DNA of 64,000 nt from Tribonema minus (GCA_017506865.1 JAFCMP010000114.1:180091-244090), one strand, 5' to 3'. Shown: positions 41,222-52,070, counted from the stretch's first letter. The notes: generated from the sequence alone by a model not told the origin. A program made the numbers and translations.

Positions 41222-42695
41222 TCAGGGCGCAATGCTTGTCACGTAGTCTATGAACATCGTCGCAGCTTCTTCTGCGACCTTGACTACTTCACCTGTTTGC
41301 ACACCAGTGATGTACACTCCCGCATCTGCCGCAGCGCCGGACACGAAGTCTGCTGCAATTTGTGCACCCGACAAGGCATTATTAGTTGAATTCTCTACCT
41401 CATCTGCAGCATCCTTTGCCGCTTCAGGTATGGGTTGAGATGCAGTACTGGCAGCTTGGACTGCGTCAGCCACATACTGTGCAGCTTGGACTACTGTTGC
41501 GTCCAGGCCTGCTAATTGCATGGCATTTACAGCAGAATTGGCTACAGTGACGGCATCAGCCTTAGGCTTCTTACTCTTGACGGCATTTGCAACGTCATTC
41601 GCAACTTTCGCCAATGCCTGCAGAAATGTCAGCATCTTGTTTCTGCTTCGTGCTATCAATTTCGGTAGCATGTATCACATCTTGTGAGTCCTTTCCGGAA
41701 GCCTCAGCTGCAAGAGCTGCACTTGCAACATCCCTTGCCGTGTTCTTCAGCATGTCTATAACGAGTGTGGTAGTAGGCGCGGGTGGCTTTGTTGCTAACC
41801 CTGTCTTGGCAATCTTTATCAAGCCATCCAAATGTATCTTTGTGAAGTCAAACTTGGCAGCCAACAGAACCTGTAGCTGCGCTGCCGCGCAGTCCTTGAA
41901 TGCTAATCTTGAAATGTCAACCTGCGCCTGCCTGTCTGCTACTAATGCTGTGTCTGCAGCGCTTGTCCCTGGTGCGACCGCGGATACTGCGTTGACCACT
42001 GCTTGTGCGGCTGCCATTGCCAATGTCGGGTATGGTCCAGGTGTAATGTAGGACATGGCGGCCCGTGCCACACTTGCAACTGCCGCTGCATCGGCGCCTA
42101 GTGTGGTGGCTGCATCCTGTGCAGCATTGACCACATAATAGAGCAAATAGGCTGCTATCGCTACTGCGATTTGAACATTGGTCACCGACGTTGCCGCATC
42201 CTGAAGGTCTTTCGGCGTAGCTCCAGCGCCTAGAGCAAACATGCTGAGCACCGCATGCGCTGTTCTGTCTCCCGCAGCTTTCTCAAACGCATTCAAAGTT
42301 GAGGGTAGTGCTTTTGATGCATAAAGAGCTTCTTGCGCCACATTCTTAGCGACAACACCAGTTACCATGACTTCCTTTTCTATGGCGGATTGTATGATTA
42401 CAGCTACTGCAGCAAGCCTGGTTGCCGTCTCGACCGCACGGATTAATGGTGTGCCACTTACGACGGCCGTTGCGCCGCCATAGATGGCCAGCAGAGCAAT
42501 GTCATCTTGCAGCTCTTTTAACGTTCTTGGCTTTATTGGAGGTGGCGGTGGTAGGGCTATAGATGTCGTGGGCGGTTCTAGCAATGCAACAATATCATCG
42601 TAGTCATCGTCATTAAATCCCATAAACAGATTGCGCAAATCAACACTCATACGGTTGTAGGTGCTAGGTGCCAAGTGGTTATTCCTCCTGCGCAT
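41222..42695 (-). CDS. Ala/Val-rich helical protein of unknown function, two exons
   Basis: Exon 1 (42695-41679) starts at ATG and ends at GAT|GTGATA; exon 2 (41617-41222) follows TTTCTGCAG. The 61-base intron is phase 0 and reconciles two otherwise separate ORFs. The product is about 470 residues: a proline-rich patch (LPPPPPIKPR) near residue 50, then long Ala/Val-rich amphipathic or membrane-like helices throughout (AVAIAAYLLYYVV, AVVSGTPLI). No family is recognised. The repeated A-x-x-A-A pattern suggests a helical bundle, a coat- or lipid-associated protein, or a secreted repeat protein. It ends in TGA. Confidence 0.6.
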
Positions 42696-43016
42696 GCTGT
42701 TGCTTTACAGGGTAGCAAAAAAAAAAGGTAACAAAGCTGCTTTTCACGGCCATCGCCAAGTGCAACGGATTGTATTGATGGCGGCCTGTATACCTCCTTG
42801 GTGCATCAGCAAGACAGGTCAATGAAATTCTCTCATATGAACAGAAGAGCAATCCTTTGCCTATGCATTGTGCACTAGTGCCTGTTGACTCAATGGATGA
42901 TGAGTTGGTAAAGGGTTGGCCAGCACACATGGCAGACCGCGCAGTGTCGCAAAGTGTCGCCTATGCGATGCGTGGATCAACGACAGTGTAGACATACACG
43001 CCCATGCTGCACAATG

Positions 43017-43466
43017 CTACTCATGCTCATCATTTGCTAGCGTTGCTAAGGCCCAGGTCATAATTTCATCATTCTCACACTGTGCTTTCATGACCGCGCG
43101 CGCAAATGCAAGCTTCACGTAGCTATCGCAGCAGGTGCAGTCCTGCATACCGGGATCGCCACCCCAGTGCTCATCGTCAATGCAGAGTCTGTCTGACAAT
43201 AGCACCATGATCTGCCTGAACACAGCAGGCTCACCTAGCCTAGAGGCCGCCCTTGCGATCGAACACAGATCTTGCCATGGCCGATCTTGCATCTCTTCAA
43301 CATCGTCCTCCATCATCATACGCAACCAATGGATGATGCCGTATGGCATTGACCATGTCCACCTCATGTACTGATAGTAGAACTCGTCCAGCACGGATGC
43401 CGTCCCGGCGTCGTGTGCAAGCAGCCCCAGAATGCTAAATTGACTGGTCAAGTCGTAATCGTTCAT
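43017..43466 (-). CDS. unknown 149-residue protein, possibly continuous with the ORF at 43485
   Basis: Intact ORF from ATG 43466 to TAG, Trp/Met/Asp-rich and globular, with a DCTCCDSYVKLAFARAV segment. No domain recognised. The next upstream ORF on this strand is in the same frame, separated by one TGA and six codons, and both begin M-x-D-Y. It may be one 230-residue gene with a nonsense codon, or two small paralogue-like genes. Confidence 0.5.
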   Translation of the reverse strand: MNDYDLTSQFSILGLLAHDAGTASVLDEFYYQYMRWTWSMPYGIIHWLRMMMEDDVEEMQDRPWQDLCSIARAASRLGEPAVFRQIMVLLSDRLCIDDEHWGGDPGMQDCTCCDSYVKLAFARAVMKAQCENDEIMTWALATLANDEHE

Positions 43467-43484
43467 GCTAGATATGTAAGCATC

Positions 43485-43706
43485 TCAGCATACGTGCGCC
43501 ACCATGGCAGACACAACAGGCATGTTTTCGTTAAACGATTCTACCAGGCCATTGAGTGTGTCTGCCATTGCAACTCGGGCGATGTTTTGGACGAAGTGAG
43601 CACGATTCCATTCTTTGCAAACGACATCTGTAGTCGGGTACCATTCTTGCTGCACATGCTGCAGGAAATCTGTGTCCATTGCTATACGCAGCGCATAATC
43701 AGCCAT
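43485..43706 (-). CDS. unknown 73-residue protein
   Basis: Starts at ATG 43706 and ends at TGA 43485-43487. The sequence is globular and helix-rich (WNRAHFVQNIARVAMADTL). See the downstream in-frame ORF at 43017-43466. Confidence 0.4.
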   Translation of the reverse strand: MADYALRIAMDTDFLQHVQQEWYPTTDVVCKEWNRAHFVQNIARVAMADTLNGLVESFNENMPVVSAMVAHVC

Positions 43707-43834
43707 GTTTTACGCTTTGCATACATTTAATTTGCCCTTCAAAACCCGCACTCTACGGCGACGCGACCTTCAGCTCAAAGTACGAACATGGCGCATTGAC
43801 CCAGAATGTGAGCATTCAAAATTTGTTTCCTTCA

Positions 43835-44150
43835 TAAAAAGTTTTGTCATATAGAGAGAGCAGTAGGACATGGTGTTACCTGAATGGGTTTGGCTCGTGA
43901 ATAAATTCCAATAATGATCAATTAAAATTAATTAATTAGCCTAATTTAAATAGTGTCAGTATCGTCGTCAAGCTCCGTTTGTGTGCGGCGAATGTAAAAA
44001 GGTATTTCTTCAGATTCTGGCTTTCCTAGGGTGCACTCTGGAGCAATCTGTAGCCACCAAATTTACTCGGCAATGTTTCGATATCCAGCAAGTGGTGTAT
44101 GGCCGCCCTTGTACCGCTTCATGACAGTAGGGCATGACATCGTTGCTGAA
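43835..44150 (+). repeat. dispersed 230-bp repeat, copy C with right extension
   Basis: Core as in copy A, followed by CAATGTTTCGATATCCAGCAAGTGGTGTATG and ATGACAGTAGGGCATGACAT, an extension shared with copy D. Confidence 0.9.
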
Positions 44151-44294
44151 AGTGTCTATCAAGTGATTGCAAACACGAGATGCATGACATTTGACGGCAC
44201 GATGACACAAATGCAGCAGCGGAGAGCAGAAGATGAAGACGGCTGACAGCACTTACACACATCACATTTACCCCAGCTGTAGCGGCCCTTGGAA

Positions 44295-47200
44295 CTACAC
44301 TTCGCACCTCACTGATCGCAGCGAGGCCAAGAGACTAGACCAGCGCATTGCCGGATGAACGACCTTGCTTGCCGCCACTACATCACGAGCTCTCAGAGGC
44401 TCGCGTAGCCCTGCCTCCATGACACCGGGCACACCGGCCGTGACCAGCGCCGCTTGCGCCGCTGCGCAGCCTTGGGCAAGATTTACGAGTGCCCCGAGGC
44501 CAGCGCGCTGGACTTCTGCATCGCCGGGATGCGCGCACAGCGCTGCCCTCACCACCTCAGGGGCACCGGCCGTGACCAGCGCTACTTGACCCGCTGCGCA
44601 GCCTTCGGCCAGATTGGACAGATTGGCGACTGCGGCGAGGCCATCGCGCTGGGCTGCCGCATCACCGCGATGCGCGCGCAGACCTGCAACCAGCAAAACA
44701 GGCACACCGGCCATGACCAGCGCCGCTTGCGCCGCTGCGCAGCGTGTGGCCAGCTCGGCAGCTGCCCCGAAGCCAGCGCGCTGGACTTCAGCATCACCGC
44801 GATGCGCGTGCAGCCCTGCAACCAGCGCATCAGGCACACCGGCCATGACCAACGCAGCTTGCGCCGCTGCGCAGCGTTTGGCCAGATAGGCGGCTGTAAG
44901 CAGGCCAAAGCGCTGGACTCCCGCATCGCTGGGATGCGCGCACAGCCCTGCCACCACCGCATCAGGCGCACCGGCCGTCACCAGCGCTGCTTGGCCCGCT
45001 GCGCAGCCTCTGGTGAGATAGAAGGCTGCCGTGAGGCCATCGCGCTGGACTCCCGCATCGCTGGGATGCGCGCACAGCCCTGCCACCACCGCATCAGGCG
45101 CACCGGCCGTCACCAGCGCTGCTTGGCCCGCTGCGCAGCCTCTGGTGAGAAAGAAGGCTGCCGTGAGGCCAGCGCGCTGGACTTGTACACCGGGATGCGC
45201 GCGCAGCCCTGCCACCACCGCATCAGGCGCACCGGCCGTGACCAGCGCTGCTTGCGCCGCTGCGCAGCCTTGAGCCAGGTTGGCGACTGCGTAGAGGCCA
45301 TTGTGCTGGACTGGTACACCGGGATGCGCATGCAGCCCTGCCACCACCGCATCAGGCGCACCGGCCGTGACCAGCGCTGCTTGCGCCGCTGTGCAGCCTT
45401 GAGCCAGATTGGCGACTGCTTAGAGGCCATTGCGCTGGACTTGTACACCGGGATGCGCATGCAGCCCTGCCACCACCGCATCAGGCGCACCGGCCGTGAC
45501 CAGCGCTGCTTGCGCCGCTGCGCAGCCTTGGGCCAGTCTGAGATTGGTGACTGCGTAGAGGCCAGTGCTTTGGACTTCTGCATTATCGGGATGCGCACAC
45601 AGCCCTGCAACCACTGGTGGCACCGCATCAGGCGCACCGGCCGTGACCAGCGCTGCTTGCGCCGCTGCGCAGCCATGGGCCAGACTGGCGACTACAATGA
45701 GGCCGCTGCACTGGACTCTCGCATGACCGGGATGCGCGCGCAGCCCTGCCTGCACCGCATCGGGCGCACCGGCCGTGACCAGCGCTGCTTGGCCGGCCGC
45801 ACAGTCTTTGGCCAGCAGGGCGACTGCGTAGAGGCCATTGAACTGGACTACTGCATCGTCCCGATGCGCGCACAACCCTGCAACCACCGCATCAGGCTTA
45901 CCGGCCGTGACCAGCGCTGCTTGACCCACTGCGCAGCCTCTGGCCAGACTGACGACTGCCTTGAGGCCAGCGTGCTGGACTTCTGCATTATCCCGATGCG
46001 CGCGCATCCCTGCTAAATCCGCATCAGGCGCACGGGCCGTGATCAGAACTGCTTGGGGGTTGAGGCCGTGAGTCTGAAGAGCCTGAAACAAGCAGGAGCC
46101 CAGCAATGGCAATGTGTCGCTTCAGCTATCATAAATTTAGGCAATTGGATATGCAGGTAAACTTAATGATGATCCTGAGGCAGGCAATCGTGTTCACTGG
46201 GTAGATATCTGCAAGGGCTGATATCAGCAAGGTACGATGACAACTTTGCAATGACGACATCGATGATATGCTTGAAAGCTCGCACCACTACGCCAGGCGC
46301 ACGGGCCGTGATCAATGCTGCTTGAACTGCTTGGGCCACTGTCGTCTTGAAAAAGCAGGAACCTAGCAATCACAATATGTCGCTTTGGTCATCATCATTT
46401 AGGCAATTACGAATGCAGTTCAACCAATACATGACCTGAGGTAGACAATTGTGTTGACTGGGTAAATGTCTACAAGTGCTGCAAGGTACAATGGCAACTT
46501 TGTAATGACGTCATCCACAATATGCTTAGCAGATCACGCACGCCATCACTTGATTTGCATACCTGAGAAGACATAGCCAAGGCTATACATTTCATAGCTT
46601 CCTTTTGAATCTCCGCATCAGCAGGGTGCCTCTCCATCGCCGCCACGACTGCACGGCCAGCTCCAGGCGCCGTCATGACAGCGTCTGCTCTGAGAGCCGA
46701 CAGCAGCACAGTCCTCCCCCCTTGTTGGTCGTCCGAGCGATCAACCAGGGCCTCCCGTACACTGGCATCCTGCATAAGCTTCCACCCTGGGTTCCCTGGG
46801 AGATGGTTGCTGCAAATCACCCGTAGGACATCCATGTGCTCCCCTAGCGCGGCCAGCCAGCACGCGCTTTCATTGATGCTGACGCTTCCAGCATGAGCAC
46901 GCAAGAACTCGGAGTCCCCACGCCCCGCAGACGCTGTGCAGATGGAAGTGAGCGAGCAGCCGTTTTGCTGAGCCCATCCCCTCAGGTTGCCTGGCACACA
47001 TATCAGACGCACGCTGGTCGTCTTTGAGGCCGCGGCAGGCCTTGGGTTCTCTGCTCCAGCAGCGCCTGAGGGCGCTGCGCACTGTGCCTCCTCTGTCAAT
47101 GTCCTACCCCCCACACCACTTGCACGTATCGAGTGCCACTCCTTGGCGACCAGAGACAAGGCGAAGTAGTAGTGGTCGGCTTCTTCCACGGATAGCACTT

Positions 47201-47321
47201 TCCGTAACAAATCTCCCGAGAGCACGGCGTGCGGTGCTAGCTCTGGTACTGTTTTTGACTGCTTGCCACACCTGTCCTCCGCACCTTCTCCCACCCGCTT
47301 GCTGCAGCTGTTGGCCTTCAT
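44295..47321 (-). CDS. F-box-like/ankyrin-like plus armadillo-repeat protein, two exons, one nonsense codon
   Basis: Exon 1 (47321-46563) encodes an F-box-like start (LSGDLLRKVLS...SLVAKEWHSI), then CSLTSICTASAGRGDSEFL and CWLAALGEHMDVLRVIC, which look like ankyrin units. Donor CAG|GTATGC; acceptor TTTCAG at 46083; phase 0. Exon 2 (46082-44295) encodes about 14 armadillo-type repeats of 42 residues built on CAAAQAALVTAGAPDAVVAG and GLYAVANLAQG. At 45422-45420 one repeat reads TAA where sister repeats have Tyr, Thr or (in the 61-kb copy) Gln. ARM repeats form protein-binding solenoids, so a substrate-adaptor role in ubiquitylation is plausible. The 126-bp DNA repeats are nearly identical in places, indicating recent unit duplication. 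Ends in TAG. Confidence 0.65.
46092..46535. repeat. tandem duplication inside the ARM-gene intron
   Basis: About 180 bases at 46092-46275 (GCAATGTGTCGCTTCAGCTATCAT onward) recur at 46358-46535, with a vestigial ARM-like exon (VQAALITARAPGVVV) between 46280 and 46350. The intron thus carries a decayed copy of the exon-2 boundary. Confidence 0.75.
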
Positions 47322-47614
47322 ATCGATGATCTCGTGCAACTGTCAAGGCACAGAGAAGCAACAATAGGGTCGTGAGGGTATGTTAAAGGCGTATACAGAC
47401 ATGTAGCTGACTCAAGGGTGGCAACACACCATCCGTCAGGAGCATGTGATGCTTTGTGACATTGACCCGATTATCGAGCTTGAGCTTTCTACAACCCCTG
47501 GAACCGGACAACGGCACCACTAACTATGGTAGGTAATTGACGTGCTGCTCTGCGTCTCACCTGATGCAGGTGGCTCCACTTCCCCCGCGGCGATGTACGC
47601 AATGTTCTGCAACG

Positions 47615-47740
47615 CGACCGCTAACTTCAAGTTGAGCTCAACTTCAAGAAACTCTCTCGGATCGATATAAAAGGGCGAAGCTCTTGCAACAGGCAGCATC
47701 AACAGGCAGCATCAACAGGCGCTATCGAATGCATGCAAGC
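47615..47740 (+). promoter_or_regulatory. TATA-plus-hairpin module, copy 2
   Basis: CGCTAACTTCAAGTTGAGCTC, then GGATCGATATAAAAGGGCG and AAGCTCTTGCAACAGGCAGC, with CAACAGGCAGCAT repeated. Near-identical to 52680-52815. No ORF starts within reach downstream, so a promoter role at this copy is unlikely. Confidence 0.5.
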
Positions 47741-47744
47741 CCTT

Positions 47745-47945
47745 CAAGGAACCAAACTTGCATGGTTACATTCTGGATTGTAACATTGACATGTATGTAG
47801 GTGCCGAAATGACACATTACTGCATCTTGCCACTTTGAACTTGCGCATGACACTTTGTGCTTTCTGCACGACACTTTGCGCACGACACTTTGCGCACGAC
47901 ACTTTGCGCACGACACTTTGCACACGACACTTTGCGCACGTAAAC
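47745..47945 (-). repeat. inverted copy of the 52.83-52.99 kb segment with a 14-bp tandem array
   Basis: The reverse complement of this stretch aligns with 52830-52985 (AAGTGTCGTGC..., GGCAA(G/A)ATGCAGTAATGTGTC, ATCAATGTTACAATCCAGAATG-like). The flanking TATA module and dispersed repeat keep the plus orientation. Within it, CGACACTTTGCGCA repeats five times (47868-47942). Confidence 0.8.
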
Positions 47946-48144
47946 TAGCCAATTTTATCCAAACAATTGAAATGTATGCTCTCTATATATGACAACACTT
48001 TTTGGGAGGGCACCAAATCTGAGTGTGTGCATATCGGACAGACATTGTATTATTGAGTGTAGGACTGATGACATGCAGTGTTGCGCGCATCTCACGGCAT
48101 ATTACGTAATGTGTTTGATTGTGTACGCACACTAGGGAATCAGT

Positions 48145-48480
48145 TTATGCCCTCCCAGAAATCTTTTGTCATTAGAGAGAGCAGTAGGACATGGTGTTAG
48201 CTGAACGGGTCTGGCTCGCGAATAAATTTCAATAATATATCAATTAAAAATAATTAATTTAGGGTAGTTTAAATAGTGTCAGTATCGTCGTCAAGCTCCG
48301 TTTGCATGCGGCGGATGTAAAAAGTATTTTTTTCAGATTCTGGCCTTCCTAGGGTGCACTTTGGGACGATCTGTAGCCGCCAAGGTTACTAGGCAATGTT
48401 TCGATGTCCATCAAGTGGTGTATGACTGCCCGTGTACTGCTTCATGACAGTAGGGCATGACATGTGTCGTGCGGTCTTTG
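48145..48480 (+). repeat. dispersed 230-bp repeat, copy D with right extension
   Basis: Core as copy A (GCAGTAGGACATGGTGTTAG at 48180) plus the CGATGTCCATCAAGTGGTG and ATGACAGTAGGGCATGACATG extension found in copy C and the 36.9-kb fragment. Confidence 0.9.
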
Positions 48481-48607
48481 TCTGCGTTGCCTTCAATCTC
48501 CCATCTCGAATGTGCAACTTCAGTGCAACCTCGTTCTGCAATATTCATGTGCCTACAATTCTACATGTTCCATATGTCCAATCTCTGACTTTCCTCCGGT
48601 GACCCAT

Positions 48608-48905
48608 GCACAGCCTACAAAGCATGCAAGTACAAACCTGGGGCATTTTGGCACCTACTTGCATACCAATGGGTACAACCAAGAATGTAAAGATGCACAG
48701 CCTACAAAGCATGCAGGTACAAACCTGCGGCATTTTGGCACCTTCATAACCATGAATGTAAACATGCACAGCCTACAAAGCATGCAGGTACAAACCTGCG
48801 GCGTTTTGGCACCTTCATAACCAAGAATGTAGACCTGCACTGCCTACAAAGCATGCAAGTACTAACATGCATTTTGGCACCTACATATCAAACGTTACAA
48901 CCAAG
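48608..48905 (+). repeat. four-unit satellite of about 71 bp
   Basis: Each unit starts CAC(A/T)GCCTACAAAGCATGCA, continues GTACAAACCTGCGGCATTTT and ends CCAAGAATGTA. The outer units are the most diverged. A single related unit sits at 37.12-37.20 kb. Confidence 0.9.
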
Positions 48906-49324
48906 AACGTAGCAGGGCCAATGCGGCCAATGGCCACCCAACACACAGCGTCTTGCATAAGAGTGCAGTGACACTCACCCCTAAAGGCCGCACAATTGCC
49001 TCAATCGAAAATCGAATGCGCATATATCCTAGTCTCCATGGTGCCGTGCATACAAATGCGCATAAGGCTCAGTTGTGTCACAAGGCCCCATAAGGCCTGC
49101 ACGCAGAATGTGGCGGCGTAATGCCGCAAATTGTCTATTGCATGTTTCAAAGTGCAAGAGAAGCAAGGCAATGCTAGTGCGCCAATTGGCACCATGTCAA
49201 GTGATGCGTGCGGATGGCATAACATGCAGGTGCTGCAATAGTGATGACAGGGGTGCATGGTGGCAATATGATGTACTGCCCAAAGGCCAAAGGCCACACA
49301 AGGCATGAGACTGCAACCACAGGC

Positions 49325-49427
49325 AGTGTGCGAAAGGAAATGTTGCAATTGAATTTGTGAAAGAAGTCTACACTGCAGTGCCTCCAGGCTACTTTTGTCA
49401 CTGGACTGGGGGGGTTACACCCAACTA
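49325..49427 (+). repeat. dispersed repeat, partner 52367-52462
   Basis: GTGTGCGAAAGGAAATGTTG, GTGAAAGAAGTCTACACTGC, GCCTCCAGGCTAC and GTCACTGGACTG are shared in order with 52367-52462 on the same strand; the 49-kb copy has an extra GGGGGG. Confidence 0.9.
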
Positions 49428-49439
49428 CATGAGAGTACC

Positions 49440-49730
49440 GCTGCCACTGCCGCCGCCGCTACCGCTGCCGCTAGGCGAATGTCATAAAAATACTACATGT
49501 CGCTGCCACCGCCGTCGCTGCCACTGCGCGTTGCTGCCACTGCCGCTGTGCACACCGCTAGCAAATGTCATACAAGGACTTCGCGCCACTGCCATGCAAG
49601 GGCTTCGCGCCACTGCTGTTGCGCGCGCCGCTAGGCAAATGTCATACAAGGGCCTCGCCGCTGCCGCTATACAAATGTCATACAGGCACTACATGCCGCT
49701 GCCACTGCCGCTGCTCAATGACCCACCCGC
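49440..49730 (+). repeat. degenerate array of AAATGTCATACAAGGGC and GCCGCTGCC units
   Basis: CGCTGCCACTGCCGC-like and AAATGTCATA(C/A)AAGGRCTTCGC units alternate about five times. It ends next to a TATA-like GATGTATAAAAGGGC at 49742. Confidence 0.7.
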
Positions 49731-49917
49731 TAGCTACTCCCGATGTATAAAAGGGCTTTAAACCCCTCTGCCGTCACCTGCTGTCACTGCCGTCACCCAC
49801 TGCCGCCTCGCCCCCGCCCCCTCCTGACCCCTCCATCCCCCTCCTGACCGCTGCCACCTCCCCTCCCTCCCACCCCCGACCGCTGCCGCCGCCACGCGAC
49901 CGCTGCCGCCGCTGGGC

Positions 49918-51032
49918 TCAGCCGACGATGAGCGTTTTGAGGCCGCCTGGAAGCGCAGGCAGCGGCTGGGCATAGATGGCGCAGCTGATCTCGAGCGTCT
50001 CCAGGCCCGCGCGGATGGCAGGAAGCGGCCTATTAAAGCGGTCCCCCCTGATGCACAGGGTCTTGAGCCCCGCCGGCAGGGCCCGCAGTGTCCTGTTGAA
50101 CACGGCGCCACTGATCTCAAGCGTCTCCAGGCCCGCGGGCATGGCAGGAAGCGACCTGTTGAAGCGGTCGCCGCTGATGCGCAGGGTCTTGAGCCCCGCC
50201 GGCAGGGCCGGCAGGTCCTTGTTGTACGCGGCACCGCTGATCTCAAGTGTGCGAAGGCCCGCAGACAGGCTGTAGACAGGTTGGTTGAATCTGTCGCCGG
50301 CAACGTAGAGGGTCTTCAGGTTGCGCGGCAGGGTGTAGAACCGGCTGTTGAAGCGTGAGCCAGCGACATGGAGGCTTTTGACACTGTTCGGCATGGTGTA
50401 GAATTGACAGTCATACATGTCACTAACCAGGCGGACGGACTTTAGGCTTCCGCCCTGGGGAAGCTTGTACAGCTGGCACTGGTAGCGCCTGCAGACCATG
50501 CTGAGAGACGTGAGGCCCGGGGGGAGGTAGTATAGCTGCCCCCTGTACCGCTCGCAGACCATGTTGAGGGTTTCGAGCCCAGCAGGGAGGTTTTGATCGC
50601 AATGTTGAAGCGCGCCGACTCGATCGTCAGCTTCCGAAGCTCGGCATGAAGGGGGGGTAGTTCACGCATGTCGTCGTACCCCAAGCGCAACTCCCCCACC
50701 CGGCCCAGCTTCTGTTCCCTGTCCAGGTACCGCAGCCATGCTACCCCGGCGGAGTGACGGACGTCGACAGATACGACATTACGTCCCTTCATGATACGCT
50801 GCATAAAGCCCGCGTCCGTGTTGCCGTCGGGTATTGTCACCTTGCACGGCAGGCGAGGTGAGATGTCACGCAGCGCGGCGCGGTTGATGGTGGCAGCGGC
50901 GACCGTAAGACACCCCTTCACGTTTTCCATGGCACCCAGCACCTTGTAACCATCAAAAGCGGCCGCACCGCCACCGATGCCGGCACCACCAGCAGCACCG
51001 CAGGTGTGAGCCTTCTTCACACCGGTCGACAT
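49918..51032 (-). CDS. FNIP/LRR-repeat protein, one frameshift
   Basis: The ATG at 51032 (MSTGVKKAHTCG) opens a frame with a Gly/Ala-rich leader and about 110 globular residues, then a first LRR-like unit. At 50591-50594 (TTTT, i.e. AAAA on the coding strand) the frame must shift by one base to continue. The second frame, to TGA at 49918, has about 10 repeats of the form FNxxLxxLPAGLxTLxIxGDR. These are FNIP-type leucine-rich repeats, common in Dictyostelium and giant viruses. Adding one A restores exactly the consensus spacing between FN and PAGL. The repeats form a curved protein-binding surface; the partner is unknown. An acceptor-like GACAG just before the ATG means a 5' exon is possible. 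Confidence 0.65.
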
Positions 51033-51487
51033 GAGGGCTGTCACACAAAGATGAGAAAAGGCACGAGCAACAGTAGCAAACACTTCTGTCAGCACAAACG
51101 TAAGTGGAATTGACAGTGGTGGCAATGCGATCGCAGCACAACCAGCAGCAAAAGGCAAATTCTATGCGCAATTTGAAGCTCCTTGAATCACTGACAGCAG
51201 CTTAGAGATTTCTCCCTGAGCACCTCCGCTGTTCAGCTCCGTGTTTCAATGAACATACTTTGGACTGCTGCTGCCTAGAATTGCTACAGTGCTGCACTGC
51301 CATCACGACAATTCACTTCTGCAGATGGCAGCTGCTTGGCTGCTGCTCGTCAACATGCACGGACAAGGCTGTGCTACTGCTGATTTGCTGCGCATTTTGA
51401 TCAGTTGCTGCGAGTTCCGCTGTGGTGATATTCCCGCTGCTGATAGTGCTATCCAAAGGTGCTGCTTCCAAGCACCTGCTGCTTCCC

Positions 51488-51495
51488 AAGCTCCA

Positions 51496-51537
<42 letters not shown>
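51488..51537 (+). repeat. (CTG)12-15 microsatellite
   Basis: About fourteen uninterrupted GCT/CTG units; the long Ala, Ser and Leu ORFs around it are artefacts of the repeat. Confidence 0.95.
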
Positions 51538-51759
51538 GCGCGCTCCTCGCACGAAATCAATTGAAGTGTCTTTGAAGTTATCTCATGGTACAGAACAACG
51601 GAGAGCAGCAACCATAGCAGCAGTAGCAGTCATTGCTGCAGCAGCAGCCATAGCAAGCAGCAGCAACAGCAAGCCGCAGCAACAGCAAGCAGCAAGGGGC
51701 GCTCAAAAGCGAGCAATTGCTCGCACCAGTTCAGGTTCTTGAACGCAGGAGCCGTGTGT

Positions 51760-52070
51760 ATACCACATCCAATCACATGCCTACAGCGCATGCAATATGT
51801 ATTCTACTCCTGCTCTACACACACTACGCCTTGTAAAGCCTACTCTGCATGTCTATACTACTCTACACTATACGCTGCCACACTGCGTGGCCTGCTCTAC
51901 ACACTCAGGCTGGTCACATATCACTACATGCCTACAGCGCATGCAATATGTACTCTACTCCCGCTCTACACACCCTGCGCCTTGTAAAGTCACATCTCAC
52001 TACATGCCTACATCGCATGCAACATGTGCTCTACTCCTGCTCTACGCACCCTCTACATGTCTGTACTACT
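51760..52070 (+). repeat. diverged 75-140 bp repeats with CACTACATGCCTACAGCGCATG
   Basis: (CAC/TAC)ATGCCTACA(G/T)CGCATGCAA followed by CTCTACTCC(T/C)GCTCTAC occurs near 51776, 51932 and 52003. No gene is recognised between 51.6 and 52.6 kb. Confidence 0.75.

Noticed and set aside
41222..41671. Separate 149-residue gene or a frameshift after 41595
   Set aside because: A 61-base phase-0 GT-AG intron (41678-41618) joins it to the upstream ORF, so neither a separate gene nor a frameshift is needed.
44454..46016. 520-residue plus-strand ORF rich in Cys, Arg and His
   Set aside because: It is the antisense shadow of the ARM repeats; the minus strand has the recognisable repeat family, splice sites and a paralogue.
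47868..47942. Telomere-like or array-type functional repeat
   Set aside because: Five copies of a 14-bp unit inside a dispersed element; no telomeric motif and an internal location.
49440..49730. CRISPR-like spaced repeats
   Set aside because: Units are degenerate, irregularly spaced and in a eukaryotic context; no cas genes occur.
51303..51611. Poly-Ala and poly-Ser ORFs
   Set aside because: Generated by the CTG microsatellite; no non-repetitive coding sequence supports them.
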